Of a DNA stretch of 64,000 bases, positions 1 through 9,028 are shown in pieces. The stretch is from Actinomycetospora chibensis (GTDB taxonomy: Bacteria > Actinomycetota > Actinomycetes > Mycobacteriales > Pseudonocardiaceae). The position numbers and the translations under genes are program-made. Under the pieces are notes generated by a model. It was not told the origin of the DNA, ran no database searches, and saw only the letters and a program-made list of their open reading frames with translations. The first letter of the stretch is position 1; every line of letters starts with the position of its first letter. The stretch is taken from assembly GCF_028737215.1 (NCBI RefSeq), contig NZ_JAQZAM010000025.1:1-64000 (forward strand), given 5' to 3'.

Positions 1-98
1 ACATCGACCCCGACTGGTTCCAGAAGCTCACCCAGAAGGCCCGCCCCACGGCCACCATCCCGACCCGCAGCCGCTACGACGACGAGCCACCGTTCTAG
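1..98 (+). CDS. 3' end of a gene with an SSB-like acidic tail (partial)
   Basis: Only the last 31 codons are present; the reading frame is open from the left edge (first full codon at base 3) to the TAG at 96-98. The peptide ends in DDEPPF, the acidic tip used by actinobacterial single-stranded DNA-binding proteins to recruit partner enzymes. The residues before it (PDWFQKLTQKARP) are not the glycine-rich linker usual for SSB, so this may be an SSB paralogue or another protein carrying an SSB-type tip. The upstream body lies outside the window, so the identity is an inference from the tail alone. Confidence 0.45.
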   Translation, partial: IDPDWFQKLTQKARPTATIPTRSRYDDEPPF

Positions 99-178
99 CG
101 TGCCGTGGTCCGATGGGCCGCCCACTGCGCGGGATGGCCTACCGTCACGCCGGTGACGGAGGCGGGTGCGGGGCGACG

Positions 179-1006
179 ATGAACCGACGCCATTTCCTGG
201 TCCTCGCCGGGCTGACGGGGTGGGCCGTCACCAGCGGGTGCGGGGCGCCCGACGCCGCCGCCGGCCACCCCGAGCGCCTCCCGGGCCTCGCCGACCCGGA
301 CCGCCGACGTGTCGCCGAGGCGGTCATCAGCACGTTCGAGAACTCGACGATCGAGCTGCCCTACGCCGCGGCCCACCGCCTCGACGACGGCCGCGGCATC
401 ACCGCCGGCCGGGCCGGCTTCACCAGCGGCACGCACGACCTCCTGCTGGTGGTGCAGCGCTACGCCGCGACCGCCGGCAACAACACCCCCGTGAGCCGGT
501 ACCTCCCGGCGCTGCGAGCCATCGACGCGAAGGTGCAGGAGGGTGGCGACGGCTCCAGCACCAAGGGCCTCGACGGCTTCGAGGACGCCTGGACCACGAC
601 GTCCCGCACCGATCCGGGACTCAACGCCGCGCAGGACGCCGTCTACGACGAGCTCTACTTCCGGCCCGCCGTCGACCGGGCCCGGGCAGCCGGTCAGACC
701 ACCGCGCTGGGCCAGCTCGTCGTCCTCGACACCGCCGTACAGCACGGCATCGGCGGCCGGGACGGCCTCCAGGCGCTGATCACCGAGACCGGGAAGCAGG
801 CCGATCCGACGGCGTGGCTGGGGCGCTTCCTCGAGATCCGCCGGGCCCATCTCCTGGACCCGGCCGACGAGGAGACGGCCGAGGTCTGGAAGGAGTCGGT
901 CCCCCGGGTGACCACGCTCGAGACGCTGCTGGCGCAGGAGCGGTTCGACCTGGACACCCCGCTGGAGTGGACGTTCGCCGGGGACCGCTTCAGCCTCCCC
1001 GCCTGA
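179..1006 (+). CDS. GH46 family chitosanase, probable exported lipoprotein
   Basis: Predicted endo-chitosanase that hydrolyses beta-1,4 bonds in partly deacetylated chitin outside the cell. Length is 275 aa, normal for GH46. The N-terminus MNRRHFLVLAGL looks like a Tat or Sec signal and is followed by TSGC with Cys21, a weak lipobox. The family signature is visible: Glu54 in FENS (general acid), Tyr62, then Asp70 in DGRGIT (general base) followed by FTSGTHD. In Streptomyces GH46 enzymes the same Glu/Asp pair is catalytic. ATG at 179 is chosen because the signal peptide begins there; an in-frame ATG at 113 would add 22 residues that do not look like a leader. A NodB-type deacetylase lies at 3.5-5.8 kb, but no operon link is visible. 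Confidence 0.88.
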   Translation: MNRRHFLVLAGLTGWAVTSGCGAPDAAAGHPERLPGLADPDRRRVAEAVISTFENSTIELPYAAAHRLDDGRGITAGRAGFTSGTHDLLLVVQRYAATAGNNTPVSRYLPALRAIDAKVQEGGDGSSTKGLDGFEDAWTTTSRTDPGLNAAQDAVYDELYFRPAVDRARAAGQTTALGQLVVLDTAVQHGIGGRDGLQALITETGKQADPTAWLGRFLEIRRAHLLDPADEETAEVWKESVPRVTTLETLLAQERFDLDTPLEWTFAGDRFSLPA

Positions 1007-1136
1007 CGAAGGTCACCGCCGACCACCGGGCCCACCCGGGCACCGCTATCGATCGTGGTGACCGGCCGCCACCGGGTTGGCCGACGGACGCCGACCCCGC
1101 CACGATGGCTCGATCCGAGCGCGTGGAGGTGGACGG

Positions 1137-2363
1137 GTGGCCCGGGGTCGGTCGAACACGGTGTTCTCGGCGGGGTTCTTCGCCGACGAGGGGTGGGACT
1201 TCGCCGTCCGGATCGCGCTGGGCCAGTGCGCCTCCGGCGGCGCCGATGCGGGCGAGGTGCTCGCCACCGTCGCGCGGATCCACGGCGGGAAGACCTGGAC
1301 CCCGGAGTGGTCCGCCCGCGCCGAGCAGCTCCGGGGCACCGCCGAGCAGCGGGCCCGGCAGGGCGACGAGCGCGGCGCCGCGGCGGCGTTCCTCCGGGCG
1401 GCGGGCTACGGGGCCCTCGCCCTCGACGGCCTGACCGGCGAGGAGGACTCCGAGCAGCTCACCGCCGCCTTCCGCGCCCACCGCGCGAGCTGGGAGCGCT
1501 TCGTCGACTGCTCGGCAGGGCGGCACGAGCGGGTCGCGGTGCCCTACGAGGACACCACGCTGCCCGGCTGGCTGCTGCGCCCGGACGCCTCGGGCGCGCC
1601 GCGCCCGACGCTGGTGATGACCAACGGCAGCGACGGAGCGATCACCTCGCTGTGGGGCAGCGGGGCGGCGGCGGCCCTGGAGCGGGGATGGAACGCGTTC
1701 GTCTACGACGGGCCGGGCCAGCAGTCCCTGCTGTTCGAGCGCGGCGTCGGGTTCCGCCACGACTGGGAGGCCGTCCTCACTCCGGTGGTCGACGCGCTCG
1801 TCGCCCGCGACGACGTCGACGCCGATCGGCTGACCGCCTACGGCATCAGCCAGGCCGGCTACTGGCTACCGCGGGCCCTCGCCTTCGAGCACCGCTTCGT
1901 CGCCGCGGTCGCCGACCCCGGGGTGGTCGACGTGTCGACCGCGTGGACCGAGCGCCTGCCCGCGAGCATGGTCACGATGCTCGAGCAGGGCGACCGGGAG
2001 AAGTTCAACCGCAACATGCGGCTGCCGCTGCTCATCCCCTCGATCGCCCGCACCCTGCGCTTCCGCGCCCGCCCCTTCCAGCGCGACGACTGGTTCGACA
2101 CCTTCACCGAGGCCCGCCGCTACCGACTGACCCCGGAGCTGGCCGACTCGATCCGCACGCCCCTGATGATCACCGACCCGGAGGACGAACAGTTCTGGCC
2201 CGGACAGGCCCAGCAGCTGGCCGACCTCGTGCCTGGCTCGCACCGCGTGCGGTTCCTGGCCGCCGAGGGCGCCAACATGCACTGCCAGCCGATGGCCCGC
2301 CTGCTCACCCACGAGCGGATGTTCGCCTGGCTCGACGAGCAGCTCGCGACGACCGGATCCTGA
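1137..2363 (+). CDS. alpha/beta hydrolase, FrsA / dihydropseudooxynicotine-hydrolase-like
   Basis: Cytoplasmic alpha/beta hydrolase of 408 aa with an N-terminal helical region (about 1-130) before the core, as in the FrsA/2,6-dihydropseudooxynicotine hydrolase group, which can cleave C-C or ester bonds. Nucleophile elbow YGISQAGY gives Ser238; likely acid in TDPEDEQ (about Asp347-Asp350) and His382 in NMHCQ. No signal peptide. Start is the GTG at 1137 because GGAGGT at 1125-1130 sits 6 bases upstream; an upstream in-frame TTG at 1077 has no comparable site. The substrate cannot be told from sequence. The last 59 bases overlap the end of the convergent hydrolase gene. Confidence 0.75.
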   Translation: MARGRSNTVFSAGFFADEGWDFAVRIALGQCASGGADAGEVLATVARIHGGKTWTPEWSARAEQLRGTAEQRARQGDERGAAAAFLRAAGYGALALDGLTGEEDSEQLTAAFRAHRASWERFVDCSAGRHERVAVPYEDTTLPGWLLRPDASGAPRPTLVMTNGSDGAITSLWGSGAAAALERGWNAFVYDGPGQQSLLFERGVGFRHDWEAVLTPVVDALVARDDVDADRLTAYGISQAGYWLPRALAFEHRFVAAVADPGVVDVSTAWTERLPASMVTMLEQGDREKFNRNMRLPLLIPSIARTLRFRARPFQRDDWFDTFTEARRYRLTPELADSIRTPLMITDPEDEQFWPGQAQQLADLVPGSHRVRFLAAEGANMHCQPMARLLTHERMFAWLDEQLATTGS

Positions 2364-3264
2364 CGCGGGCCAGGGAGTACCGCCGGCGCGTCCACCACGC
2401 GCGGGCGGTCGCGCGCAGGCGCCGGAGCGGACCCTCGACCGGCTCGGCGGGCTCGCTCGGGGCCGGGACGGGGACGACCCGGTCGAGGAAGCCGACCAGC
2501 GCGTCGGTGAAGGCTTCCGGGGCGTCCAGGTTGCTCAGGTGCGAGGCCGACGGGATCACGACGAGCTCGACGCGGGGGTCGCGACGGGCCCAGCGCCGCG
2601 CGCCCGCGGCGATGTCGCCCACGCGATCGCCGTCGCCGTGGACGAGCAGCATCGGCACCGGCAGCCGGTAGCCCGGCTCGGCGCGCAGGGCGTCCGAGAC
2701 CAGCGACGACAGCACGCCGACGGTCGCGGCCTGGGGCATCGCCGCCGTGGCCTCCCGGACGTATCGGCGCGCGTCGGGGTCCCGGGCGGTGGCCCGGCCG
2801 GCGGCGTGCAGGAAGAGCCGGCGCGGGTACCAGGCCAGCGAGCGCAGGGCGGCGAGCGTCGCCACCTTCTCGGTGGGGAGACGGACCACGCTGTTGCAGG
2901 TCGCGTCGGCCACCACCAGGGCGTCGACGCGCTCGGGGTCGCGGCGCACGACCTCCTGTGCAATGTTGCCGCCCAGGCTCAGACCGACCAGCGCCAGCGG
3001 GTCCGGTGCCAGCGCGTCGAGCAGCGCCAGCACGTCGTCGACGGCGTCGTGGAAGCGGAAGGCGCCGGAGGCCGTCGACGCCCCGTGGTGGCGCAGGTCC
3101 ACCGTGACCACCCGGTAGCGGTCACGCAGGACACGGACCTGCGGTCGCCACGCGTGATGGTCGAGGGCCGCGCCGTGCAGCAGGAGCACCGTCGGCGCGT
3201 GCGGTGGTCCCTCGACCCAGTACGACACCGTCGCGTCCGGGCGGTCCAGGGATCGAGCGGTCAT
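2305..3264 (-). CDS. alpha/beta fold hydrolase (MhpC-like)
   Basis: Compact alpha/beta hydrolase, 319 aa, probably cytosolic. The fold markers are clear: oxyanion-hole HG at 30-31, nucleophile Ser96 in VGLSLGGN, Asp213 in HGDGDRVG and His242 in SASHLSN. ATG at 3264 follows GGAGG about 8 bases upstream on the minus strand; upstream in-frame codons would add a disordered 37-residue leader. After about residue 263 comes an unusual tail of nearly 60 residues rich in Pro, Arg and Ser, partly encoded antisense to the neighbouring hydrolase, which suggests the original stop was lost or that the gene end drifted. Substrate unknown. Confidence 0.72.
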   Translation of the reverse strand: MTARSLDRPDATVSYWVEGPPHAPTVLLLHGAALDHHAWRPQVRVLRDRYRVVTVDLRHHGASTASGAFRFHDAVDDVLALLDALAPDPLALVGLSLGGNIAQEVVRRDPERVDALVVADATCNSVVRLPTEKVATLAALRSLAWYPRRLFLHAAGRATARDPDARRYVREATAAMPQAATVGVLSSLVSDALRAEPGYRLPVPMLLVHGDGDRVGDIAAGARRWARRDPRVELVVIPSASHLSNLDAPEAFTDALVGFLDRVVPVPAPSEPAEPVEGPLRRLRATARAWWTRRRYSLARVRIRSSRAARRARRTSARG

Positions 3265-3531
3265 CGAGCCGTCCTCCGACGACGCCCCTGCGGGCGTCGG
3301 GTGCGGGCGGACCGCCGGGCCGAGACGTCCTGTGGCGGTCACCGACACCGTGACCCGCGACCCCGCCCCGGTCAAGCCGCCCTCGCCCGGCGCCGCCCGC
3401 GTCCGGGTGAGAGCCGCCCCTCCCCGGGGCCGCGGCGCTGGTCACGGGCTCGCTCCGTCGGCCGTGGTGACGGGGTGGCGCCGACCACGCGAGTCGCCGT
3501 GCCGTGGTCGCGGCCCGGCGATCGCCGGTGC

Positions 3532-5835
3532 TCACCGCCGGCTCAGCACGACCAGCCGCTCGCGGGTGGGCGTCGGGGTGGGGTCCTGAGCGCTCGACGA
3601 CACAGCGTCGGGCGGCGTCGGGAGCAGGTCCTCCAGCCCCCCGACGCGGCGCAGCTTCTGCCACCCCAGCCGCATGCCGCCGGCCGCCGTCACCATCGAC
3701 CGGATCAGCACCGCGTACATCAGCTGCCGGTAGACGATCTGCTGCAGCGGCAGGAGCCAGAGCACGCGCAGCGGCTCGCGCTCGAGCCGGAAGGCGATCA
3801 CCGCGGCGACGAGCTGGATCGCCTGCACCGACGACCACGCGATCAGCGTCGTCACCGGGTCGAGGAACAGCAGCCCGTAGATCAGGAAGATGTCGACCAG
3901 CGGCGCGAGCAGCGGCAACAGCACCTGGAACACCGCGAGGTGCCCCAGGCCCGCCCGGCCGAAGCGACCGGACGCGCCGGTCTCGAGCACCGCGCGACGG
4001 TGCTTCCACATCGACTGCATCGTCCCGTAGCTCCAGCGGTAGCGCTGGCGCCAGAGCTGGCCGAGGGTCGCGGGCGCCTCGGTCCAGGCCCGCGCGGACT
4101 CCTCGTAGACGACGCGCCGACCGCTGCGGCAGATCGCCATCGTGAGGTCGGTGTCCTCGGCGAGCGTGTCGTCGCTGACCCCGCCCACCTGCAGGAGCAC
4201 CGAGCGCCGGAACGCGCCGACGGCCCCGGGGATGGTCGGCATGCAGCGCAGGACGTCGTACACGCGGCGGTCGACGTTGAAGCCCATGACGTACTCGATG
4301 TGCTGCCAGCGCGAGATCAACCCCCGGCGGGAGGCGACCTTCGCGTTGCCCGCGACGGCGCCGACCGACGGGTCCGCGAACGGCGCCACCAGGCGCCCGA
4401 CCGTCGACGGCTCGAACACCGTGTCGCCGTCGATCATGACGATGAGCTGGTGACGGGCGTGGGCGAGGCCGGCGTTGAGCGCGGCGGGCTTCCCGCCGTT
4501 GGCCTGCCGGATCACGCGCACGTCGGGCAGGCGCAGCGCCTCGACGATCTCGGCGGTCCCGTCGGTGCTGCCGTCGTCGACGACGAGCACCTCGACGGGA
4601 TGCTCGCTCGCCACCAGCGAGCGCACGGTCGCCGCGATGTTCTCCTTCTCGTTGTAGGCCGGGACGATCACCGAGACCGGCTCGGTCACCGGCGGTCCCC
4701 ACGAGAAGTCGGCACGGTGCCGCTGCCGGTGGTGCCGGACGGCGACGACGAGCATCAGCACCAGCCGGAGCACGACGAGCACGCCGACGACGACCAGCAG
4801 CCAGGTCAGCGCATCGACGACGACGCCGGCCACCGCGACCAGCCCGATCAGCGTCGCGCCCAGCAGGTGATGGACCGTCGACACCGGACGGTTGTCGGCG
4901 GGCAGACCCACCGCGACCTCCGGGGTGGTGAAGCGGTAGCCCTGCGCCTGCAGCTGCGGGATGAGCCGGTCGAGGGCCGCGACGGTCTGGGACCGATCGC
5001 CGCCGGCGTCGTGGAGCAGGACGACGCCGCCCGCGCCGTTCGCGGGGACCGAGTTGGCGACGATGGCGTCGACGCCGGGGCGCTGCCAGTCCTCGCTGTC
5101 GGTGTCGGAGAGCACGGTGACGTAGCCGTCGGTGCCGGCGGTCCGGAACGAGCGCAGGGCGTCGTTGTCCACCGCGTCGGCGGTCGAGGAGTAGGGCGGG
5201 CGCAGCAGGTAGCTCGACTCGCCCAGGGCCCCGGCCAGCACGAGCTGGGTCTCGGTGAGCTCGCGGTCGATGCGCACGTCCGACGCCGCGGAGAGGTCGG
5301 GGTGGGTGAAGGTGTGGAGCCCGACCTCCGAGCCGGCGTCGCGGATGTCGCGGAGCAGCTGCGGGTGCTGGGCGGCCATCGAGCCGACGACGAAGAACGT
5401 CGCCGGGACCTGGTGGCGGCGCAGGACCTCGAGGACCTGCGGGGTCCAGACCGGGTCCGGCCCGTCGTCGAAGGTCAGCGAGATCGTCTTCGCCGGCATG
5501 CGCGCGCTCACCGGGGTGGCGCCGCGGGCGTCGATGACCGGTCCGCCGTCCGTGATGGCCGGCGGGACCTCGTCGTGGGCCTCCTCGGTCGGCACCGCGC
5601 CGGTGGCGTCGACGCCGACCTGCGAGCGGGCGAGTCCGTGGACCAGCAGCAGGCAGCTGAACATCAGCAGGGCGACCACGATGAACAGCACGCCGGGCCG
5701 GGGCGCGAGGCGCTTCCAGCCCCGGCCGGTGGTCACCGCGCGGTGCGGGTGGCGCGCCGGCGGGAGGTCCCGGGCGCGGGGCCCTGACGATCGAGGGGCG
5801 GACGATCGGGGCCCTGGGGAGCGGTGGCTGCCCAC
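3532..5835 (-). CDS. bifunctional polysaccharide deacetylase / family 2 glycosyltransferase
   Basis: Membrane protein of 767 aa combining two enzymes. After a basic N-terminus and a membrane segment (about 49-66) comes an extracellular NodB deacetylase domain (about 117-310): TFDDGPD with Asp123/Asp124, metal histidines in HTFTHPD (His174, His178), RPPY at 212-215 and LLHD with His275. Two membrane segments (about 325-367) lead to a cytoplasmic processive GT2 domain: IVPAYNE near 390, VVDDGSTDGT, acceptor DGD at 469-471, EDTD at 560-563 and QRYRW at 597-601, followed by further membrane helices. The layout resembles PgaC/HasA-type synthases joined to a deacetylase, so it may make and deacetylate an N-acetylhexosamine polymer. 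GTG start, 2 bases after the stop of the upstream gene, hence one operon. Confidence 0.88.
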   Translation of the reverse strand: MGSHRSPGPRSSAPRSSGPRARDLPPARHPHRAVTTGRGWKRLAPRPGVLFIVVALLMFSCLLLVHGLARSQVGVDATGAVPTEEAHDEVPPAITDGGPVIDARGATPVSARMPAKTISLTFDDGPDPVWTPQVLEVLRRHQVPATFFVVGSMAAQHPQLLRDIRDAGSEVGLHTFTHPDLSAASDVRIDRELTETQLVLAGALGESSYLLRPPYSSTADAVDNDALRSFRTAGTDGYVTVLSDTDSEDWQRPGVDAIVANSVPANGAGGVVLLHDAGGDRSQTVAALDRLIPQLQAQGYRFTTPEVAVGLPADNRPVSTVHHLLGATLIGLVAVAGVVVDALTWLLVVVGVLVVLRLVLMLVVAVRHHRQRHRADFSWGPPVTEPVSVIVPAYNEKENIAATVRSLVASEHPVEVLVVDDGSTDGTAEIVEALRLPDVRVIRQANGGKPAALNAGLAHARHQLIVMIDGDTVFEPSTVGRLVAPFADPSVGAVAGNAKVASRRGLISRWQHIEYVMGFNVDRRVYDVLRCMPTIPGAVGAFRRSVLLQVGGVSDDTLAEDTDLTMAICRSGRRVVYEESARAWTEAPATLGQLWRQRYRWSYGTMQSMWKHRRAVLETGASGRFGRAGLGHLAVFQVLLPLLAPLVDIFLIYGLLFLDPVTTLIAWSSVQAIQLVAAVIAFRLEREPLRVLWLLPLQQIVYRQLMYAVLIRSMVTAAGGMRLGWQKLRRVGGLEDLLPTPPDAVSSSAQDPTPTPTRERLVVLSRR

Positions 5836-5837
5836 GG

Positions 5838-6632
5838 TCAGGCCGCCTGACCGGTCGTGAAGGGAGCGGGCAGCACGTCGGCGAGGGCCGGGTCCGTCGC
5901 GGTGCTGCCGGACGACCCGGTCCCGGTGCTGGTGCCCGTGCCGCCGGTGGTGGTGCCGCTCCCCGCGCCGGTGCCTGCCCCGGAGCCGGTGCCGCTGCCC
6001 GTTCCGGAGCCGGTGCCCGTCGTCGGGACCGCGCCGCCCGACGACGAGCCCCCACCCGAGCTGCCGCCCGCGGTGCCACCGGTCGCCGGCGTCGTGTCCG
6101 GCGTGGAGTGGGGAGTACTCGGCACGGCGCCACCGTGCGAGGTGCTGGGGCGAGGGGAGCTCGCGGGAACGGCGCCGGCGGCCGACTGCGGGCCGCGCAC
6201 GACCCGGAGGGGAACCAGCGGCGACGCGTGAGCCCGGGGCGCTGCCGCCGCCTCCGGCTCTGCCTTGGCGTGCCGCCCGCCGGCTCCCTGCGAGTGCCGC
6301 GACGTGCCGTCGCCCCCGTGAGCCGCTCGATGGGTCGTCGCCGGGGTGGTCACCGCGGCGTCGGCGACGGCGGGGCCCTCCGACGTGACCGGCACGGCGA
6401 CGTCCTCGACGCCGTCCTCCTCCACCGAGGGCGTCGGCTCCAGGGCTGCCCCGGCGGCGTCGATCACGCCCGCGTGCGTGCTGACGGTGATGCCGAACGC
6501 CGCCAGGTAGGCGGTGCAGGCTGAGGCGCCGAGATAGCCCAGGACCGTGACCCCGCGCCGCCGGCGCCCGCTCGCATCGACGAAGACCGGCGCCCGCTCG
6601 GCGAGCTCTCGTGGTGACTGCTCAGCGTCCAT
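5838..6632 (-). CDS. membrane-anchored low-complexity protein upstream of the deacetylase/glycosyltransferase
   Basis: 264 aa, no recognised domain. It has a short basic cytosolic start, one hydrophobic segment (about 28-50, VTVLGYLGASACTAYLAAFG), then a long extracellular part rich in Ala, Thr, Pro, Ser and Gly, ending in a GTGSG-type repeat stretch. ATG at 6632 is preceded by GGGGGG at good spacing. It is the first gene of a two-gene operon with the deacetylase/GT2 fusion (2-base gap), so a role as a surface partner or regulator of that synthase is a reasonable inference, not something the sequence proves. Confidence 0.6.
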   Translation of the reverse strand: MDAEQSPRELAERAPVFVDASGRRRRGVTVLGYLGASACTAYLAAFGITVSTHAGVIDAAGAALEPTPSVEEDGVEDVAVPVTSEGPAVADAAVTTPATTHRAAHGGDGTSRHSQGAGGRHAKAEPEAAAAPRAHASPLVPLRVVRGPQSAAGAVPASSPRPSTSHGGAVPSTPHSTPDTTPATGGTAGGSSGGGSSSGGAVPTTGTGSGTGSGTGSGAGTGAGSGTTTGGTGTSTGTGSSGSTATDPALADVLPAPFTTGQAA

Positions 6633-6931
6633 GGTCGTCCCCCCGTATCACCGACTCACAGCCGGCGGGGCTTCCTCGTGAAGCCCGATCAACCACTCAT
6701 CGTCACCACAAGCGCCGATTGATACGTCGGACGTGTCACACGAACGAGTGAAGTAGGCCGAATGGGTCACGAATCCCGGACTCCTCGTCGGCTCCGACAT
6801 CCTCGGCGAGGAGGAGACCGTCGCCGGGACGAGTGTCGAGTCGTGACCGAACCGGACGTAACGACGACCGCGGACACGCCGACTGCACGACCGTCTGCCG
6901 TCACGGGAAGCGAGCCGAGGAGGACGTGCCG
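6633..6931. other. divergent intergenic region
   Basis: No gene seen. The stretch is less GC-rich than its flanks around 6680-6760 and should hold the divergent promoters for the minus-strand deacetylase operon and the plus-strand coiled-coil gene. I could not place convincing -35/-10 boxes. Confidence 0.4.
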
Positions 6932-7324
6932 ATGAGCACCGAGCTGCGGGAAGGATCGACGCGCCTCGACGCCGCCATGACGCGTCGCCACCGGCTGGAC
7001 GAGCAGGTCGTCGCCCTGGAGACCTTCGAGCGCCGCCTCGCCGAGCGCGTCCATGCCGCGCGGACGTCGCCCGGACGGTCCGACTCGGTGCGCGAGCTCC
7101 TCTCGCGCCTGCTCGGGGTCCGCGCCCGCCTCCAGGAGGCCGAGCTGGCACGGACAGAGGCCGTCGCAGCCGAGTCGCGGCTGCGCGACTCGGCCCGCGA
7201 GGAGCAGGACCGGGTCGAGCGGACTCGGCGCGAGGCCGACGACCGAGAGGAGTTCTACCGGGCCTGCCTGAGCGCCCCGTCGCTCCGAGCCTCCGAGAAG
7301 GCCGGAGACCTCGTCAGCAGCTGA
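6932..7324 (+). CDS. small coiled-coil protein of unknown function
   Basis: 130 aa, almost entirely charged alpha-helix with heptad-like spacing of Leu and Val (EQVVALETFERRLAERV and later ELLSRLLGVRARLQEAEL), ending in a basic/acidic helix. No signal peptide, membrane segment or known motif. ATG at 6932 follows GAGGAGGA at about 9 bases, which decides the start over an in-frame ATG at 6833. Divergent from the deacetylase operon and pointing toward a broken nucleotidyltransferase gene. Function not recognisable. Confidence 0.6.
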   Translation: MSTELREGSTRLDAAMTRRHRLDEQVVALETFERRLAERVHAARTSPGRSDSVRELLSRLLGVRARLQEAELARTEAVAAESRLRDSAREEQDRVERTRREADDREEFYRACLSAPSLRASEKAGDLVSS

Positions 7325-7370
7325 CGACAAGCGCCGGTAGTGCCGGTGTGACCGGTGGGCGCCACGCGGG

Positions 7371-7825
7371 TCAGGGCAGTGACGGCATCCAGTCGATGAC
7401 GGCGGAGACGAACCGGTCGAGGACCTCATCGACCACGGCGGCTCTCGGCGAACTCGCGGTGGCTGCGCTCGATGCGGGGCCGCTCGTCCGCGTAGATCTT
7501 GCGGGTCGTCGCCACCCATCGCACGCGTGCGGGTGGGTCGTCGTCGAAGAGCAGGAGCCCGTACTGGGCGACCCGGCCCCCGCAGCTCGAGCGGCGCGGA
7601 GTCGAGCACCAGCAGGTCCACACCGGGCGGGAGCAGGACGTCGAAGGATGCCGGGGCCTCCCCGCCCCACCAGGCGCGACGTCGACGTCGGAATCCGGAC
7701 GCGCCGTGCCCCGCGCACGGCTGCCGTACAGCAGGGCGAACCGCGCCGGCCTCCCGGAGGAGCCGCACGATCTCATCGCGCTCCGGAAGCGGGAGGTCGG
7801 ACGTCGCGGTGGCGAGAGGTGGCAC
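7371..7825 (-). pseudogene. frameshifted MNT-type nucleotidyltransferase
   Basis: Remnant of a minimal nucleotidyltransferase (DNA polymerase beta superfamily), the kind found in HepT/MntA-type toxin-antitoxin pairs. The order of the pieces on the minus strand is right but they sit in different frames: LPLPERDEIVRLLREAGA, then after a shift FALLYGSRARGTARPDSDVD (the GSxxxG...SDVD catalytic core), then FDVLLPPGVDLLVLDSAPLE, then VAQYGLLLFDDDPPARVRW with KIYADERPRIERSHREFAE, then VVDEVLDRFVSAVIDW and a TGA at 7371-7373. At least four frame changes are needed. The sequence between breaks is well preserved, so decay is recent or the assembly carries errors here. A GTG at 7823-7825 is a possible start. 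No intact HepT partner is seen nearby. Confidence 0.75.
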
Positions 7826-7962
7826 GCGGACCGCCGTGACCTGCGGCTCTCCGATTCTCCGGCGTGACCCGTGCGGACGCGCGTCGTTGTGCGGGTTGCG
7901 GCCCTCCGGCGGCGCGACCCCGCGCCGCGTCGACGGGGATCGGGCCTGCGGGAGGACGCACC

Positions 7963-8874
7963 GTGGCACCGATCGGACACCTGCGGCGTGGGCTCGTGAC
8001 GGTGATCGCCGCGGTCGGGTTGGCGGCCCTGGGCGTACCGACCGCGCTCGGCGACGGCAGCCACGGGGACGGCGACGGCAGCGGCGGTGCGGGCTCGGTC
8101 GAGTACGTCAACATGGGCGACAGCTACAGCGCGGCCAGCGGCGTCCTGCCGCCCGCGCCCGGCGCGCCGCCCCAGTGCCTGCAGTCGGCCCGCAACTGGG
8201 GCCACGTCCTCGCCGACCGGTGGGGGTACGACCTCACCGACGTCTCCTGCGGCGCCGCCGAGACCCGCCACTACACCGAGGCGCAGTACCCCGGCGTCCC
8301 GCCGCAGGTCGAGGCGCTCTCCGACGAGACCGACGTCGTCACGATGACCATCGGCGGCAACGACAGCGGCGTGTTCAGCGGCACCATCCAGGCCTGCGCG
8401 ACCGCAGCGGCCACCACTGCCGGCACCGGTAACCCCTGCGAGGAGCAGAACGGCGACCGGTTCACCGACACCATCGAGAACGTCACCTACCCGTCGCTGG
8501 TCGACGCGCTCGAGACCGTCAAGGCCGCCGCCCCAGACGCCCGTGTTGCGATCGCCGGCTACCTGCAGATCCTGCCCGCCGAACGGGGCTGCTACCCGAT
8601 CATGCCGGTCGCCTCCGGCGACGTCCCCTACATCAACGACATCCAGGCCACCCTCAACGACGCCGTCCGCCGCGCCGCCGAGGCCACCGGCGTCACCTAC
8701 GTCGACGTCACCGAGGCGTCCCAGGGCCACGATGCGTGCCGGCCGATCGGCACCCGCTGGGTCGAGCCCGCCGTCGGCGGCACCAACCCCGTCGTCGTGC
8801 ACCCCAACGCCCTCGGCGAGCAGGCCATGGCCGACCGCGCCGCCGCCGAGCTCGGCGGAGCGTCCCGCGGCTGA
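7963..8874 (+). CDS. secreted SGNH/GDSL-family esterase/lipase
   Basis: Extracellular SGNH hydrolase of 303 aa. A Sec-type signal (about 8-30) is followed by a short Asp/Gly/Ser linker and the catalytic domain. Block I is GDSYS with nucleophile Ser54, block III is GGND with Asn133 in the oxyanion hole, and block V is HPNALGE with His280. Six cysteines in the mature part fit the three disulfides of Streptomyces-type secreted lipases and esterases. GTG at 7963 is preceded by GGAGG 7 bases upstream; an in-frame ATG at 7864 would place extra Cys/Pro-rich residues before the signal. The substrate is probably a lipid or acyl ester, not determinable here. Confidence 0.85.
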   Translation: MAPIGHLRRGLVTVIAAVGLAALGVPTALGDGSHGDGDGSGGAGSVEYVNMGDSYSAASGVLPPAPGAPPQCLQSARNWGHVLADRWGYDLTDVSCGAAETRHYTEAQYPGVPPQVEALSDETDVVTMTIGGNDSGVFSGTIQACATAAATTAGTGNPCEEQNGDRFTDTIENVTYPSLVDALETVKAAAPDARVAIAGYLQILPAERGCYPIMPVASGDVPYINDIQATLNDAVRRAAEATGVTYVDVTEASQGHDACRPIGTRWVEPAVGGTNPVVVHPNALGEQAMADRAAAELGGASRG

Positions 8875-9028
8875 CGCCGCTCCCTGGGACCGCCAGGGGA
8901 CCCCGGGTGGGAGGCGGTCCAGTGCGGCGCATGGAGCCCGCCGAGCTCTCCGCGGCGGTTACTCGCGCCGGTCGACGAATCGGTCGCTCGAACCTGCCGC
9001 CGACCTCGTCGGCAGCTGATCTCGCGCG

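Noticed and set aside
113-178. Longer N-terminus for the chitosanase
   Set aside because: The signal peptide begins at 179; the extension lacks a ribosome site and leader character.
2539-5787. Plus-strand ORF of 1082 codons
   Set aside because: Shadow frame opposite the deacetylase/glycosyltransferase and hydrolase genes; composition is Arg/His/Asp-rich with no motifs.
3122-6133. Minus-strand ORF of 1003 codons in another frame
   Set aside because: Arg/Pro-rich shadow overlapping the real 767-residue gene.
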